This document shows positions 11,028 through 19,489 of a DNA stretch of 64,000 bases, in pieces. A model generated the notes under the pieces. That model was not told the origin of the DNA and searched no databases. It worked only from the letters and a program-made list of their open reading frames with translations. Position 1 is the stretch's first letter; each line of letters starts with the position of its first letter. Both the position numbers and the translations under genes were made by a program. This DNA is from Mycobacterium simiae. Lineage in GTDB: Bacteria; Actinomycetota; Actinomycetes; Mycobacteriales; Mycobacteriaceae. The DNA lies in contig NZ_VTZN01000003.1 of the NCBI RefSeq assembly GCF_008370645.1, forward strand, positions 1 through 64,000, written 5' to 3'.

Positions 11028-11990
11028 ATGCGTTCCAATGATGTTGACGATTCGCCCGCGCCCCCCAGGGTGTCGGTGTGCGTACCGATGTACAACAACA
11101 GCGTGTCAATCGCGCGTTGTCTGCAGAGCATCGTGGATCAGCAGGGAATCGAGTTCGAGATCGTAGTCGTCGACGACGCTTCCCCAGACGGGTGTGCCGC
11201 CATCGCCGCGACGATGCTCAGAAGCGGCGACCGCCTGGTAAGTAACGGAACTCGGCTCGGGCTTAACGGCAACCACAACAAGTGCATCGAGCTCGCGCAC
11301 GGCGATCTCATCCAATTCGTACACGGCGACGACTGGTTGCTGCCCGGGGCACTACAGACACTCGCGGCATGTTTCGACGACCCCGGCGTCGGGCTTGCTT
11401 TCGCACCCCGACGTGTGTTGAACGCCGACATCCCATGGTGGCTACGGACGCTCAGCAAGCCACACGTTTTCTTTGTGAAGTTACGCGCATACAATCGGGG
11501 AACCTCGTTAGTCACTCAGATGATGCTGATGGGTGCGGGCAGCAACTGGATCGGCGAACCGACCTCGGTGATGTTCCGGCGCCAGCTGGCGCTGGATGTG
11601 GGATGTCTTCGCGACGACATCTATCAGCTCGTCGACCTGGATTTCTGGCTACGCCTGATGCTGCGATCGGCAGTCTGTTTTGTGCCGCAACAACTGTCGG
11701 TGCGCAACCAATCGGCAGCCACGGAATCTGCACGTAACACCAGGACCCAGCGCAGCTGGCTTGATCAGCTTCGCATCCTCACCTGGCTGATCGTGGATCC
11801 CGCGTCCACCAATGCGATTCGGATCAGCGCTACGGGGTGGTGGGCAGTCATCTGGCTGCTGCAGTTCCTGATGATCGCCGTGTTCGGACCGGATCGCGGC
11901 CTACGCCTTAGAAGCCTTACCCGGGCACCGGTTCAAGAGTTCGCGCGCGCCCGGCGGCTACGCGACCGTGTATCGAGTTTGCCGACCTGA
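11028..11990 (+). CDS. Family-2 glycosyltransferase (Rv1516c/Rv1518-like)
   Basis: A 320-residue GT2 (GT-A fold) enzyme. The N-terminal nucleotide-binding region [20 protein letters not shown] is followed by [13 protein letters not shown] (first acidic motif) and [15 protein letters not shown] (DxD-like metal/sugar-nucleotide motif GDD) near residue 103. Further on, [12 protein letters not shown] provides the typical acceptor-site acidic residues. A hydrophobic stretch near the C-terminus ([16 protein letters not shown]) suggests membrane association. The orientation relative to the Rv1517-like gene matches H37Rv Rv1516c, annotated as a sugar transferase. Substrate unknown; LOS glycan extension is inferred from the locus. 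Confidence 0.85.
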   Translation: MRSNDVDDSPAPPRVSVCVPMYNNSVSIARCLQSIVDQQGIEFEIVVVDDASPDGCAAIAATMLRSGDRLVSNGTRLGLNGNHNKCIELAHGDLIQFVHGDDWLLPGALQTLAACFDDPGVGLAFAPRRVLNADIPWWLRTLSKPHVFFVKLRAYNRGTSLVTQMMLMGAGSNWIGEPTSVMFRRQLALDVGCLRDDIYQLVDLDFWLRLMLRSAVCFVPQQLSVRNQSAATESARNTRTQRSWLDQLRILTWLIVDPASTNAIRISATGWWAVIWLLQFLMIAVFGPDRGLRLRSLTRAPVQEFARARRLRDRVSSLPT

Positions 11991-12007
11991 GGTCAGGGCG
12001 CTTGCAG

Positions 12008-13066
12008 TCAGCGCGAACGGCGGCGCAGGTCTTCCTTGAAGTTCAGGATTTCATCGATGATCTTGTCCTGCAGAACGGTCTTGCGCGAAGGCGTTACCCA
12101 GGCCGGCTCGCCACAGCCGAGCCGGTCGACGTTCGACTCGATGAGTTCGTAGGGATAGTCGGTGTGCTGCTCGATGAAATCTTGCAGATATGGCATGGAG
12201 TGATGCCAGGGCGTGTTGTAGCGCGGCAGGATCGTCTTGAGAAACGGAAACCGCAAGTGCTCGATCAAGCCGTCCCAGAAGTAGATGGTGTTGTTCAGGG
12301 GTGGGCCGGTGAACCTGATCGCCCATTGGTGCTCGGGCGCAAGCCCGTAAGTCTGTTTGATGGTGGCGGCCGAGACGTATGGCTTGAGCCGCAGCCCGGC
12401 ATTGCGGGCGCGCCTGGATATGCCAATCTCGTAACGCAAGATCAGGATCCGCTTGTCGACGACATATTGGAAGCGACTCCAGAAATCGTTCAAAAAGGGG
12501 CGGGTGCGCGCATTGAGATCCCATGCCAGGAAAAATGACTGCAGGTGGGAGCCCAGCTGCTCCTTGCTTTCGATGGCGCCGTACATGTCGGCGCCGTGAA
12601 ACGTGTTCCACATCTCTTCGAGGGGAAACAATGGACCATACACGCTGTCGTTGGCGACGACGAAACGGTCGAATTGGTCGAGCGACCAGCCGTACTCTCG
12701 CATGATGCACCATGCCAGGTGCCACGAGCCGAAGTCCAGGGACAATGTCTCCCGGGTATAGATGCCGGTACAGAATTGGCGGACCGGAGCCAGCGAATCC
12801 GTTGTGAGGCTGGGTGACCCGGAAACGAAAATTATCGTTGCACCCAGGTCATACAGCGCTTCCAAGTAGTAGCTGACGTAGGGGTCGACGATTCCCTGAG
12901 GATCAAAGTGCGCGAACAGGATCAGCGTGCGCCGACCGGACGGTGGCTGCGCGGGAAGTTCTTGGTGGGTTTCACAGATGAAGCCCAATGCGCCGCCATT
13001 CCGACGGTAGCGCCGCGCGGCTCTCGCGCGCGCGGAGTGAGAGCTCAGCGCGTCGACGAGTTTCAC
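12008..13066 (-). CDS. RgpF-like (rhamnan synthesis F) protein, copy 1
   Basis: 352 residues from a GTG at 13066, chosen because GTGGAG sits 6 bases upstream; a TTG at 13111 is the alternative. Conserved family segments are ILFAHFDPQGIVDPYVSYYL, YTRETLSLDFGSWHLAW, RFVVANDSVYGPLFPLEEMW and HLQSFFLAWDLN. This arrangement is typical of the rhamnan synthesis F family (PF05045), glycosyltransferase-like proteins found in rhamnose-polymer and O-antigen clusters. Its own paralogue lies immediately upstream, with the stop 48 bases before this start, so the two are tandem duplicates in one operon with the methyltransferase above. Role in LOS: probable sugar transfer; acceptor unknown. Confidence 0.75.
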   Translation of the reverse strand: MKLVDALSSHSARARAARRYRRNGGALGFICETHQELPAQPPSGRRTLILFAHFDPQGIVDPYVSYYLEALYDLGATIIFVSGSPSLTTDSLAPVRQFCTGIYTRETLSLDFGSWHLAWCIMREYGWSLDQFDRFVVANDSVYGPLFPLEEMWNTFHGADMYGAIESKEQLGSHLQSFFLAWDLNARTRPFLNDFWSRFQYVVDKRILILRYEIGISRRARNAGLRLKPYVSAATIKQTYGLAPEHQWAIRFTGPPLNNTIYFWDGLIEHLRFPFLKTILPRYNTPWHHSMPYLQDFIEQHTDYPYELIESNVDRLGCGEPAWVTPSRKTVLQDKIIDEILNFKEDLRRRSR

Positions 13067-13114
13067 AAATTCTCCACGGTATTGCCCTCGGGACCGAGTC
13101 CGACGCTGCAATCA

Positions 13115-14176
13115 TCACACGCTGTGGGCCTCAAGCCATGACCGGATTCGTAATATGGTGTCGCTCGGCCTGACCCAGCTCGCGGCTCCGAGGCCGAGCC
13201 TGTCGACGTTCGATTGAATGAGGCCGTACGGGTAGTCAGTGTGCTGCTCGATGAAATCACGCAATTCCGCTATCGAGTCCTGCCAGGGCGTGTTGTGCCG
13301 GGGCAGGCTGGCTTTGAGAAAAGGGAAGCGCAGGTGCTCGATCAAGCCATCCCAGTAGTAGATGGTGTTGTTGATGCCACGCTTGCGGGAGAGGATCTTG
13401 GACCGTGGATGCCCTTGTCGCGCATAGGTTTCCTTGACCGCAGCGGCAGAGGCAAAGGGCTTGAGGCTGAGGCCGGAGTCGCGGGCGCGAGCGGAAATAC
13501 CGACCTCGTACTGCCGAATAAGCAATAGCTTGTCGACGACGTACTGGAAATCATCCCAGAAGTCGTTGAGGAAGGGGCGGGTGCGCCGGTTGAGGTCCCA
13601 GGCCAAGAAGTAGGACTGCAGGTGCGGCTGCTGTTGGGTACTTTCGCTGGCACCGTACATGTCGGCACCACGAAAGGTACCCCACATCTCTCCCAGGGGG
13701 AACAGCGGACCGAACACGCTGTCGTTGGCGATGACGAAACGGTCGAACTGATTAAGCGACCAGCCGTGCTGCCGCATGATGCACCACGCGAGGTGCCATG
13801 ACCCGAAGTCAAGTGACAAGGTCTCACGTGTATAGATGCCGGCACAGTAGTCGCGGATCGCATCGACCGAGCCGGGAGTGAGGTTGGGTGCACCGGACAC
13901 GAACACGATCGTGGCGCCCAGGCCGTGCAACGCCTTCAAGTAGTAGACAACGTACGGGTCGACAATTCCCTGTGCATCGAAGTGTGCGAACAGAATCAGG
14001 GTTCGCGGCCCCGACGGAGGCTGTGCGGGAAGCTCCAGGTGGGTTTCGCAGATGAAGCCGATCGCGTCGCCGTCTTCGCGGTACCGCTCGGCAATCCGAT
14101 AGGCGGCGCGCTCGGTTTCGTTGCGCATCCGGTTGAGGAATGCTCGAGTGATTTCAGACGCGTGGTGCGTCATCAT
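13115..14176 (-). CDS. RgpF-like (rhamnan synthesis F) protein, copy 2
   Basis: 353 residues from the ATG at 14176 (a double ATG, also 14173). This gives a short overlap with the upstream methyltransferase stop (14154) rather than the 104-base overlap of the longest frame. It is strongly similar to copy 1 along its length: GFICETHLELPAQPPSG, ILFAHFDAQGIVDPYVVYYL, SLDFGSWHLAWCIMR, NDSVFGPLFPLGEMW. Divergence is greatest in the N-terminal 35 residues and in the segment after FASAAAVKETY. Two similar copies suggest that two related linkages are made, or that one copy has a changed acceptor. It belongs to the PF05045 family; biochemical function is inferred only. Confidence 0.75.
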   Translation of the reverse strand: MMTHHASEITRAFLNRMRNETERAAYRIAERYREDGDAIGFICETHLELPAQPPSGPRTLILFAHFDAQGIVDPYVVYYLKALHGLGATIVFVSGAPNLTPGSVDAIRDYCAGIYTRETLSLDFGSWHLAWCIMRQHGWSLNQFDRFVIANDSVFGPLFPLGEMWGTFRGADMYGASESTQQQPHLQSYFLAWDLNRRTRPFLNDFWDDFQYVVDKLLLIRQYEVGISARARDSGLSLKPFASAAAVKETYARQGHPRSKILSRKRGINNTIYYWDGLIEHLRFPFLKASLPRHNTPWQDSIAELRDFIEQHTDYPYGLIQSNVDRLGLGAASWVRPSDTILRIRSWLEAHSV

Positions 14177-14963
14177 TCGCAAGCGATGCCGTTCTCGGGA
14201 TTTTTTTGGCAAGCGCGAAGAAATCCGTCTTAGTGGTCGTGATATCCACGATCTCAAACCTAAGGTGGTCCAGCATCCGCTCGATCAACGGGACATCAAA
14301 CACATGGTGATGAAGGGTCCGGTTTTCAAAGTTCTTCAGGCTTCGTTGCCTAAAATGCTCCAAGTTACCGGCAGGCGGGTCCATTGATAAGTCGTGAAGT
14401 GCCAAAATCTCCTCTAAATGGGTGAGATCGTCCTCTCCGACGTCGTGATTGAAGTCATCCAACAAATGCTCGAACTTGGTTACCGGCCGACGATGATCGA
14501 AGTTACTTTCTTTCTTGGGAAGAACGAGTATAAGTGCTCCACCGGGCTTGATCACCCTCTTCCACTCGGTGAGGGCTTTGATGCCGTTGGCCACGTGTTC
14601 CAGGCAGTTCGACGACAACAGAAAATCGTAACGGTTGGTGGGGATCTCGCTCAGGTTGACGGCTTCGGAGATGAACTGGCGACCAGACTTTCCGGCGTAA
14701 TAGTTGAAATCATTGCCGGCGCTGATGCTGCCTTCCCACACTGTGTCGGTAGCAAAGTTGACCCCGTCCAGTCCCCCAATGAACGGATATAGCGGCAGTA
14801 TTGTGCTGAACAGCGCGCTCGGACCACCGATCTCGATCCCGTATTTGCTCTCCACAAATGGCACGTATTTCTGACGAACCGGCAACTGCCATCTCGCGTA
14901 TTTCAAAACATAGTAGAGGTCTGCCGGTGATCTCGGTGCGAATTCTTTGACTGCTCGCCGCAT
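14154..14963 (-). CDS. SAM-dependent methyltransferase of the LOS locus
   Basis: A 269-residue class I methyltransferase-like protein. After an N-terminal helical part, GIEIGGPSALF occupies the position of a motif I glycine-rich loop. LLSSNCLEHVANGIKALTEW and WKRVIKPGGALILVLPK match the post-II and III regions, while the C-terminal part is histidine-rich (LHHHVFDVPLIERML). AAGGAAGAAG directly precedes the ATG. It heads a minus-strand operon with the two RgpF-like genes. Base composition is noticeably AT-richer than the surroundings. It could methylate a LOS sugar; an alternative is that the fold serves a different SAM reaction. Confidence 0.7.
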   Translation of the reverse strand: MRRAVKEFAPRSPADLYYVLKYARWQLPVRQKYVPFVESKYGIEIGGPSALFSTILPLYPFIGGLDGVNFATDTVWEGSISAGNDFNYYAGKSGRQFISEAVNLSEIPTNRYDFLLSSNCLEHVANGIKALTEWKRVIKPGGALILVLPKKESNFDHRRPVTKFEHLLDDFNHDVGEDDLTHLEEILALHDLSMDPPAGNLEHFRQRSLKNFENRTLHHHVFDVPLIERMLDHLRFEIVDITTTKTDFFALAKKIPRTASLANDDAPRV

Positions 14964-15564
14964 CTTCTTCCTTTTCGATCACAAAGATCTGATCAGAGCG
15001 CTTGATTCGGATATCGCCACGAGGCCGTGCGATGCATGCCGACGCCGGGCGGCGTGGTCGCAACTCGTAGCACATTGAGCGCTAGTTTCATCAACATACT
15101 CCCCCAATTCTCGACGACAGGGCGCCGAACCCTCTGCCCCCAACGTCTTCCCGTCGCAGGAAGTTTCGCAGATTTACCGGTCGTTGTGGCGAGAATTCCG
15201 CGATTAGCCGGTTGACCACGGTATCCGCGCCGGTGCCGCATCACCCGGCAGGCAACGAGCCGGCGGAGCCACACGCTGCGCCGGTGGTTCGGGAGGCACG
15301 AGCAGCGCCACGCAGGATTGCTCATAGCCAAGTCTCAGGGAACCGGGGAAGTCGAAGTGAGCCAGACTGCAACCGTCTAGCATGACCGTAACCTCACCGG
15401 GGAGGCAGATGAACATAACTGTTTGGCATTCCATAGGGAGAACAAATGTTGCTCGGTGACATTCCTGTTCGCGGGCGATGCGAGGATTCACTCCACGTAT
15501 GCGCAGATACTGTTTCATGGCTTGCCATGAAACAGAGCCGGCTTGGCGTACATCAAGTAGCGTC
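14964..15564. other. 601-base divergent intergenic region
   Basis: This gap separates the minus-strand methyltransferase from the plus-strand TylF-like gene. Short minus-strand frames exist but have no recognisable domain. One of them ends in a run reading MLMKLALNVLRVATTPPGVG (start near 15097), preceded by GGGGGAG, and could be a fragment of a lost gene. The strongest structure is the 26-base inverted repeat at 15510-15535. No transposase is visible. Confidence 0.45.
15510..15535. repeat. Perfect 12-base inverted repeat upstream of the TylF-like gene
   Basis: CTGTTTCATGGC and GCCATGAAACAG are exact reverse complements separated by TT. The repeat ends 29 bases before the ATG at 15565, where an operator or a 5'-UTR hairpin would be expected. 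With only two unpaired bases it looks like a dimeric-repressor site more than a terminator, and there is no T-tract. No regulator gene lies nearby. Confidence 0.45.
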
Positions 15565-16368
15565 ATGAATTTTCGTGAAGTCCAGCAAGCGATCGGCTGG
15601 AAACGCGCGAAACTTAGGCTCGGATTGCATGCGGTGTTGTCGCGAACTTACGCACAAGACGGTCTGGTCAGCGTGCATACGCACGCATTTATGCAGGACC
15701 CGGCGTTCGTTAGGGCTTACGCTCGGGGGGTCAAGGCGATCGGAGGCACCGACGACTATCGGATCCATTGGCGTGCCCATATCGCGCTGTGGGTCGCCTC
15801 GATAGCGTCGCGACTGGACGGCGATTTTGTCGAATGCGGTGTCAACAAAGGGTTTATGAGCAGCGCTATCATGGAATATTTGGATTGGAATGCGCTCGAC
15901 CGTGACTTTTACTTGTTAGACACCTTTGCTGGGATGGATGAGCGATTCGTGGCCGCCGACGAACGTGACGTTGCGCTGCAACACAATACGGACAACCTGG
16001 AAACCGGTTTCTACGTCAAGGGAGCAGATTCGGTGCGGGCGAATTTTGCGGAATGGCCTCGCGCGCACATCGTGGAGGGTGTCGTTCCGGAAACCCTTGC
16101 ACAAGTACCGTCGCGCCACGTCGCCTATCTGCACCTCGACATGAACTGCGCTCCCCCGGAGATCGCGGCGCTCGAGTACTTCTGGGACCGCCTTGTCCCG
16201 GGCGCAACGGTCCTGCTCGACGACTATGCCTACCGCGGCTATGAGCCCCAAGGGGTCGCAACCGACGAGTTCGCCCGGGCGCATAACGTGACAGTGTGCG
16301 CACTACCCACCGGCCAGGGTTTGCTCATCAAACCGCCCTCGCGGGTGCACTCCCCCGGCCAGCCGTAA
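15565..16368 (+). CDS. TylF/MycF-family O-methyltransferase
   Basis: A 267-residue protein of the macrocin-O-methyltransferase (TylF, PF05711) family, metal-dependent SAM enzymes that methylate deoxysugar hydroxyls. Diagnostic segments are GDFVECGVNKGFMSSAIMEY (SAM loop), FYLLDTFAGMDE, YLHLDMNCAPPEIAALEYFW and GATVLLDDYAYRGYEPQGVA, with the paired acidic residues of the Mg site. The ATG at 15565 (MNFREVQQAI) is preferred over an in-frame start at 15478 because the upstream 29 residues run through the inverted repeat and have no family similarity. LOS glycans carry several O-methyl sugars, so such an enzyme is expected here; the exact position methylated is unknown. Confidence 0.8.
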   Translation: MNFREVQQAIGWKRAKLRLGLHAVLSRTYAQDGLVSVHTHAFMQDPAFVRAYARGVKAIGGTDDYRIHWRAHIALWVASIASRLDGDFVECGVNKGFMSSAIMEYLDWNALDRDFYLLDTFAGMDERFVAADERDVALQHNTDNLETGFYVKGADSVRANFAEWPRAHIVEGVVPETLAQVPSRHVAYLHLDMNCAPPEIAALEYFWDRLVPGATVLLDDYAYRGYEPQGVATDEFARAHNVTVCALPTGQGLLIKPPSRVHSPGQP

Positions 16369-16483
16369 GATCGCCCGCCATCGGCGTGCCGCATCATGCC
16401 AATGCGGACGTGTGCCGCCTGGGCAGGGTCTGTGATAATCGGCGCAGGACTTGTGGCGGGCCAACGAGAGGGGAGGTCGTCTT

Positions 16484-17446
16484 TTGGATATTATCCCCAG
16501 CTACCCGTTTCGGATTCTTGTCGCGATTACGTTCCATTTTCGTGAATCGCGACTTCCAAATCTCTTTCAGATCATTCGGGCGCTGTCGGAATTTCCGGTG
16601 AAAGATCTCGATATTGTCGTGACCAGCAATGTGGATGACCAGGATTCCCTCGGTAAGGTGAACAGCCTCGCCGAACCACTGCTCAAGGATTATCCCTTAA
16701 GGTCCGGATCGCGGAAGACGTTGTCAATCGCCAGCTTTACCGATCTCGCCGATCCCTGGCTACTACCATGGACTCACAAAGGGCTTATTGCGGACAGATT
16801 TCTCGCCAAGGGGTCCGACTACACTCACTTCATTTATCTCGAAGAAGATATCCTGTTCTCATTCGATAATTTCTGCTATTTTGTGCATTATCGCGAAAAA
16901 CTCAGGGCGGCGAGGCTGATCCCATCCTTCCAACGCATCGAGTACAATGACCAGGATAATCATCTTTATCTGTTGGACCAGGTTGGTCTCAGCGATTTCG
17001 ATGCTCGTAAGCATGTCGACGTCGACGGCTACTCTTTCGTGAATTTGGACTACCCCTACGATGCGATGTTCGTCTTGGATCGTGAACTCGCCGAGGAGTA
17101 CGTGCAGACACGATCTTTTGATATCAAGGGCAGCAAAGAGGTCAGCCCGGAATGGGGTGTTGCCGAGCGGGCCGCGATGGGTTTGTGCTTTGAAAGCCCT
17201 CCGCAAGGCTTCTCGGTTCGTTATGCGTCACCGGTCGATCCCGTCACCCGCACGACGCCACGCTGGTCCTGGGTCTACCACGTCGCGAACAACTACGCGA
17301 CGGATCGACTGCTGCCATTCGCAAAGACGCGAACCGAGAACTTGTTTGCGGTCGGCGAAGACATCGCCGTTTGGCAGCCATCGTGGCGAACCTACTGGCG
17401 CGACTTGCGGAGACGCAGAAAACAGTCGAATCAACTACGCCTATGA
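16484..17446 (+). CDS. Uncharacterised LOS-locus protein, glycosyltransferase-like
   Basis: A TTG start at 16484 is chosen because GAGAGGGGAGG (16466-16476) lies 7 bases upstream; the frame is open back to a TTG at 16451, which lacks such a site. The 320-residue product begins with a strand-like segment FRILVAITFHF, then LDIVVTSNVDD. FIYLEEDILFSFDNFCYF near residue 125 looks like the acidic metal/sugar-nucleotide motif of GT-A enzymes. I do not recognise the family with certainty. Composition is strongly AT-rich for a mycobacterium (bases 16861-16920 contain 26 G or C of 60), which suggests acquisition from elsewhere. Neighbours place it in LOS glycan assembly. Confidence 0.6.
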   Translation: MDIIPSYPFRILVAITFHFRESRLPNLFQIIRALSEFPVKDLDIVVTSNVDDQDSLGKVNSLAEPLLKDYPLRSGSRKTLSIASFTDLADPWLLPWTHKGLIADRFLAKGSDYTHFIYLEEDILFSFDNFCYFVHYREKLRAARLIPSFQRIEYNDQDNHLYLLDQVGLSDFDARKHVDVDGYSFVNLDYPYDAMFVLDRELAEEYVQTRSFDIKGSKEVSPEWGVAERAAMGLCFESPPQGFSVRYASPVDPVTRTTPRWSWVYHVANNYATDRLLPFAKTRTENLFAVGEDIAVWQPSWRTYWRDLRRRRKQSNQLRL

Positions 17447-17675
17447 ATTTATGCGTCAGCTGCATGCAATCGCCCCCGTTGGCGTCATGAAGGAAATCGG
17501 TGCCGTCGCCGACCCGCTGTGGTTGGATCAAACGCTATGCTGCCCGCGGACGCCGGTCGTCGTACTGACCGCCTCATGCGCCGCGCATCCTAGGGGGCTC
17601 GGCCATGATCATCCCGGTGGCTGAGCCGGGTCTCCTGCTCCGTAACCCCATCGCGCAGAACCGAGGAGGATGCAG

Positions 17676-19187
17676 ATGACCCGATCCTTCGAGGGGATTA
17701 GGGGTGAGCGCGAGGCGATCCGGAAGCGCCCCCGGGCGGTCACTTCGCAATCCGAGCGCACCATCCTGCTCGGCGCCATTCTGCTCGCGTCAGCGGTCTC
17801 GGCGGCGACAGCCTACGCACTTACCCAGTGCAACTCGGTCGACGTGCTTTCCTCTCTGCTCTATCCTCCCCAGGACTGCTGGCTCGATTGGGGCATGAAT
17901 GTCGGTCGGCACTGCTTCAGTGACTACGCCATGGTCGTGTCCGCTGGGTTGCAACCCAACCCATGGGACTATCCGATCGCCCTGCCACCCAGTTATCAGC
18001 CGATAACGGTCGGGTACCCGGCGGCCGGGTGGTTACCGCACTTGTCGTTCGCGCTCCCCGCGCATTGGCTGGGCGTCCCGCGCCTGGGGCTGATCGGTTA
18101 TCTGATCGCACTGACCTTCGCGGTCCTATCTCCCGCCGTCTGGGCGGCCCGGGGGACGCATGGTCTTGAGCGGGTGGTGGTCTTTGTGGCGCTGGGCGCC
18201 GCGGCCATTCCGGTGTGGGCGGTCGTTGACCGGGGGAATTCGGCGGGGTTCGTGGCTCCAATCGCGCTGGTTTTCTTCGTGGCGTTGCGCCGACAGCGGT
18301 GGGGCCTCGTCGCGGTCATGGTGGTTCTGGCCGCACTGGTGAAGCCACAGTTTGCCGTCCTCGCGCTCGTGTTCTTTGCGGCACGACAATGGCGGTGGGG
18401 CGGCCTGGCCATTGGCGGCATCGCGATTTCGAACGTTGCCGCCTTTTTGTTGTGGCCTCGGGACTTTCCACAGACCGTCACCCAGTCGATGCACAACATC
18501 ATCAAGTTCAGCAGTTCGTTCGGTGGGCTGGCCGACACGCGCAACGTGTCGTTCGGCAGGGCGCTCCTGCTGATCCCGGACAGCATCAAGAGCGCCCAGA
18601 CGGGCAAAATCCCAGAGGGCTTCCTCGCCATGCCACGATCGTTGCTCGGGTATGTCGTCCTGCTCCTCGTCGTTTGCTCCGTGCTGGCCCTGGGACGACG
18701 CATCCCGCCCGTGATGGCGGGCATCGTGTTGCTCGCCACCGCAGCCCTCTTTCCCTCCTATACCAGCTTCTACTACCTCGTGTTCGTTTTGCCGGTCGCT
18801 GCGCTTGTTGTCCGAGACCCCGACGGGCCGCCCGGTGCGGGGATATTCGACCAGCTAGCGGCCCACGGGGACCGCCGTCGTGCGGTCGGTGTATGTGTGG
18901 GTTTGGCCGCGGCGGTCAGCATTGCCCAGATCGCCCTTCCGGGCCCGCCGGTCCCCGTATCGATCTTTGGACAGATGGGAGCCAGGGGCGAAATCGGTAG
19001 CACGTCGGTTGTTGCCACCACGGTGACTTACGCGCCGGTGTTCTGGCTGATCGCGTGCGCGGTGATCATCGCCTCCTACGCACGGAGACCGGCCAACTCA
19101 CCCGGCGGTGAACCAGAACCGACCGAGACGGGAGAGCAGGTCGTGCAGTCATCAGCACAAGCGCCTGTGTCATCTGCTGAAACTTGA
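17676..19187 (+). CDS. GT87-type polyprenol-dependent membrane glycosyltransferase
   Basis: A polytopic membrane protein of 503 residues with about ten hydrophobic helices, of the DUF2029/GT87 type (relatives of the PimE mannosyltransferases). The first periplasmic loop has DCWLDWGMNVGRHCFSDYAM with acidic residues after helix 1. Later segments WAVVDRGNSAGF and LVKPQFAVLAL are typical of the family. Of two in-frame ATGs, the one at 17676 lies 6 bases after GAGGAGG (17663-17669), while that at 17670 abuts it, so 17676 is taken. These enzymes use polyprenyl-phosphate sugars on the outer side of the membrane, implying that part of the LOS glycan is built extracytoplasmically. The following GtrB-like GT2 could supply the lipid-linked donor. 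Confidence 0.75.
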   Translation: MTRSFEGIRGEREAIRKRPRAVTSQSERTILLGAILLASAVSAATAYALTQCNSVDVLSSLLYPPQDCWLDWGMNVGRHCFSDYAMVVSAGLQPNPWDYPIALPPSYQPITVGYPAAGWLPHLSFALPAHWLGVPRLGLIGYLIALTFAVLSPAVWAARGTHGLERVVVFVALGAAAIPVWAVVDRGNSAGFVAPIALVFFVALRRQRWGLVAVMVVLAALVKPQFAVLALVFFAARQWRWGGLAIGGIAISNVAAFLLWPRDFPQTVTQSMHNIIKFSSSFGGLADTRNVSFGRALLLIPDSIKSAQTGKIPEGFLAMPRSLLGYVVLLLVVCSVLALGRRIPPVMAGIVLLATAALFPSYTSFYYLVFVLPVAALVVRDPDGPPGAGIFDQLAAHGDRRRAVGVCVGLAAAVSIAQIALPGPPVPVSIFGQMGARGEIGSTSVVATTVTYAPVFWLIACAVIIASYARRPANSPGGEPEPTETGEQVVQSSAQAPVSSAET

Positions 19188-19489
19188 TGGTATACCGGGG
19201 TTTTCGTCGCCAGACCCGCTTCGATCGTGGAATCGCCGCACAAGCAGCCGAATTCGGGACGTATCGGTGGGCGCGTTTCGCTACAGCCCCCAGTCGGTCC
19301 GAGACTACCTGCCGGTTCGCCCGCACTGGTCTGGGGTTGACGGCTGAGCGCAGGGCGTCCGCATAGGGCCAGGCATTGCCAGAGCTCGGCACCTTTCCGG
19401 CCCTTTACCCGACATGCACCCGTTCTTCCGATATGCAGGCATCTGCTGTGGGAGCTATGACAGACTGCAAGCTGCGATCGGGAGGCGCC
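19188..19489. other. 302-base intergenic region
   Basis: The gap between the GT87 gene and the GtrB-like gene has no recognisable gene or repeat. It may contain a promoter for the downstream seven-gene sugar operon, since spacing here is much larger than within that operon. Confidence 0.35.

Noticed and set aside
15510..15535. Palindrome as an insertion-sequence terminal repeat
   Set aside because: No transposase remnant or second copy is visible within the window; kept as a candidate operator instead.
15204..15566. 120-codon minus-strand frame in the intergenic gap
   Set aside because: No domain, no ribosome-binding site, covers the palindrome; probably not a gene.
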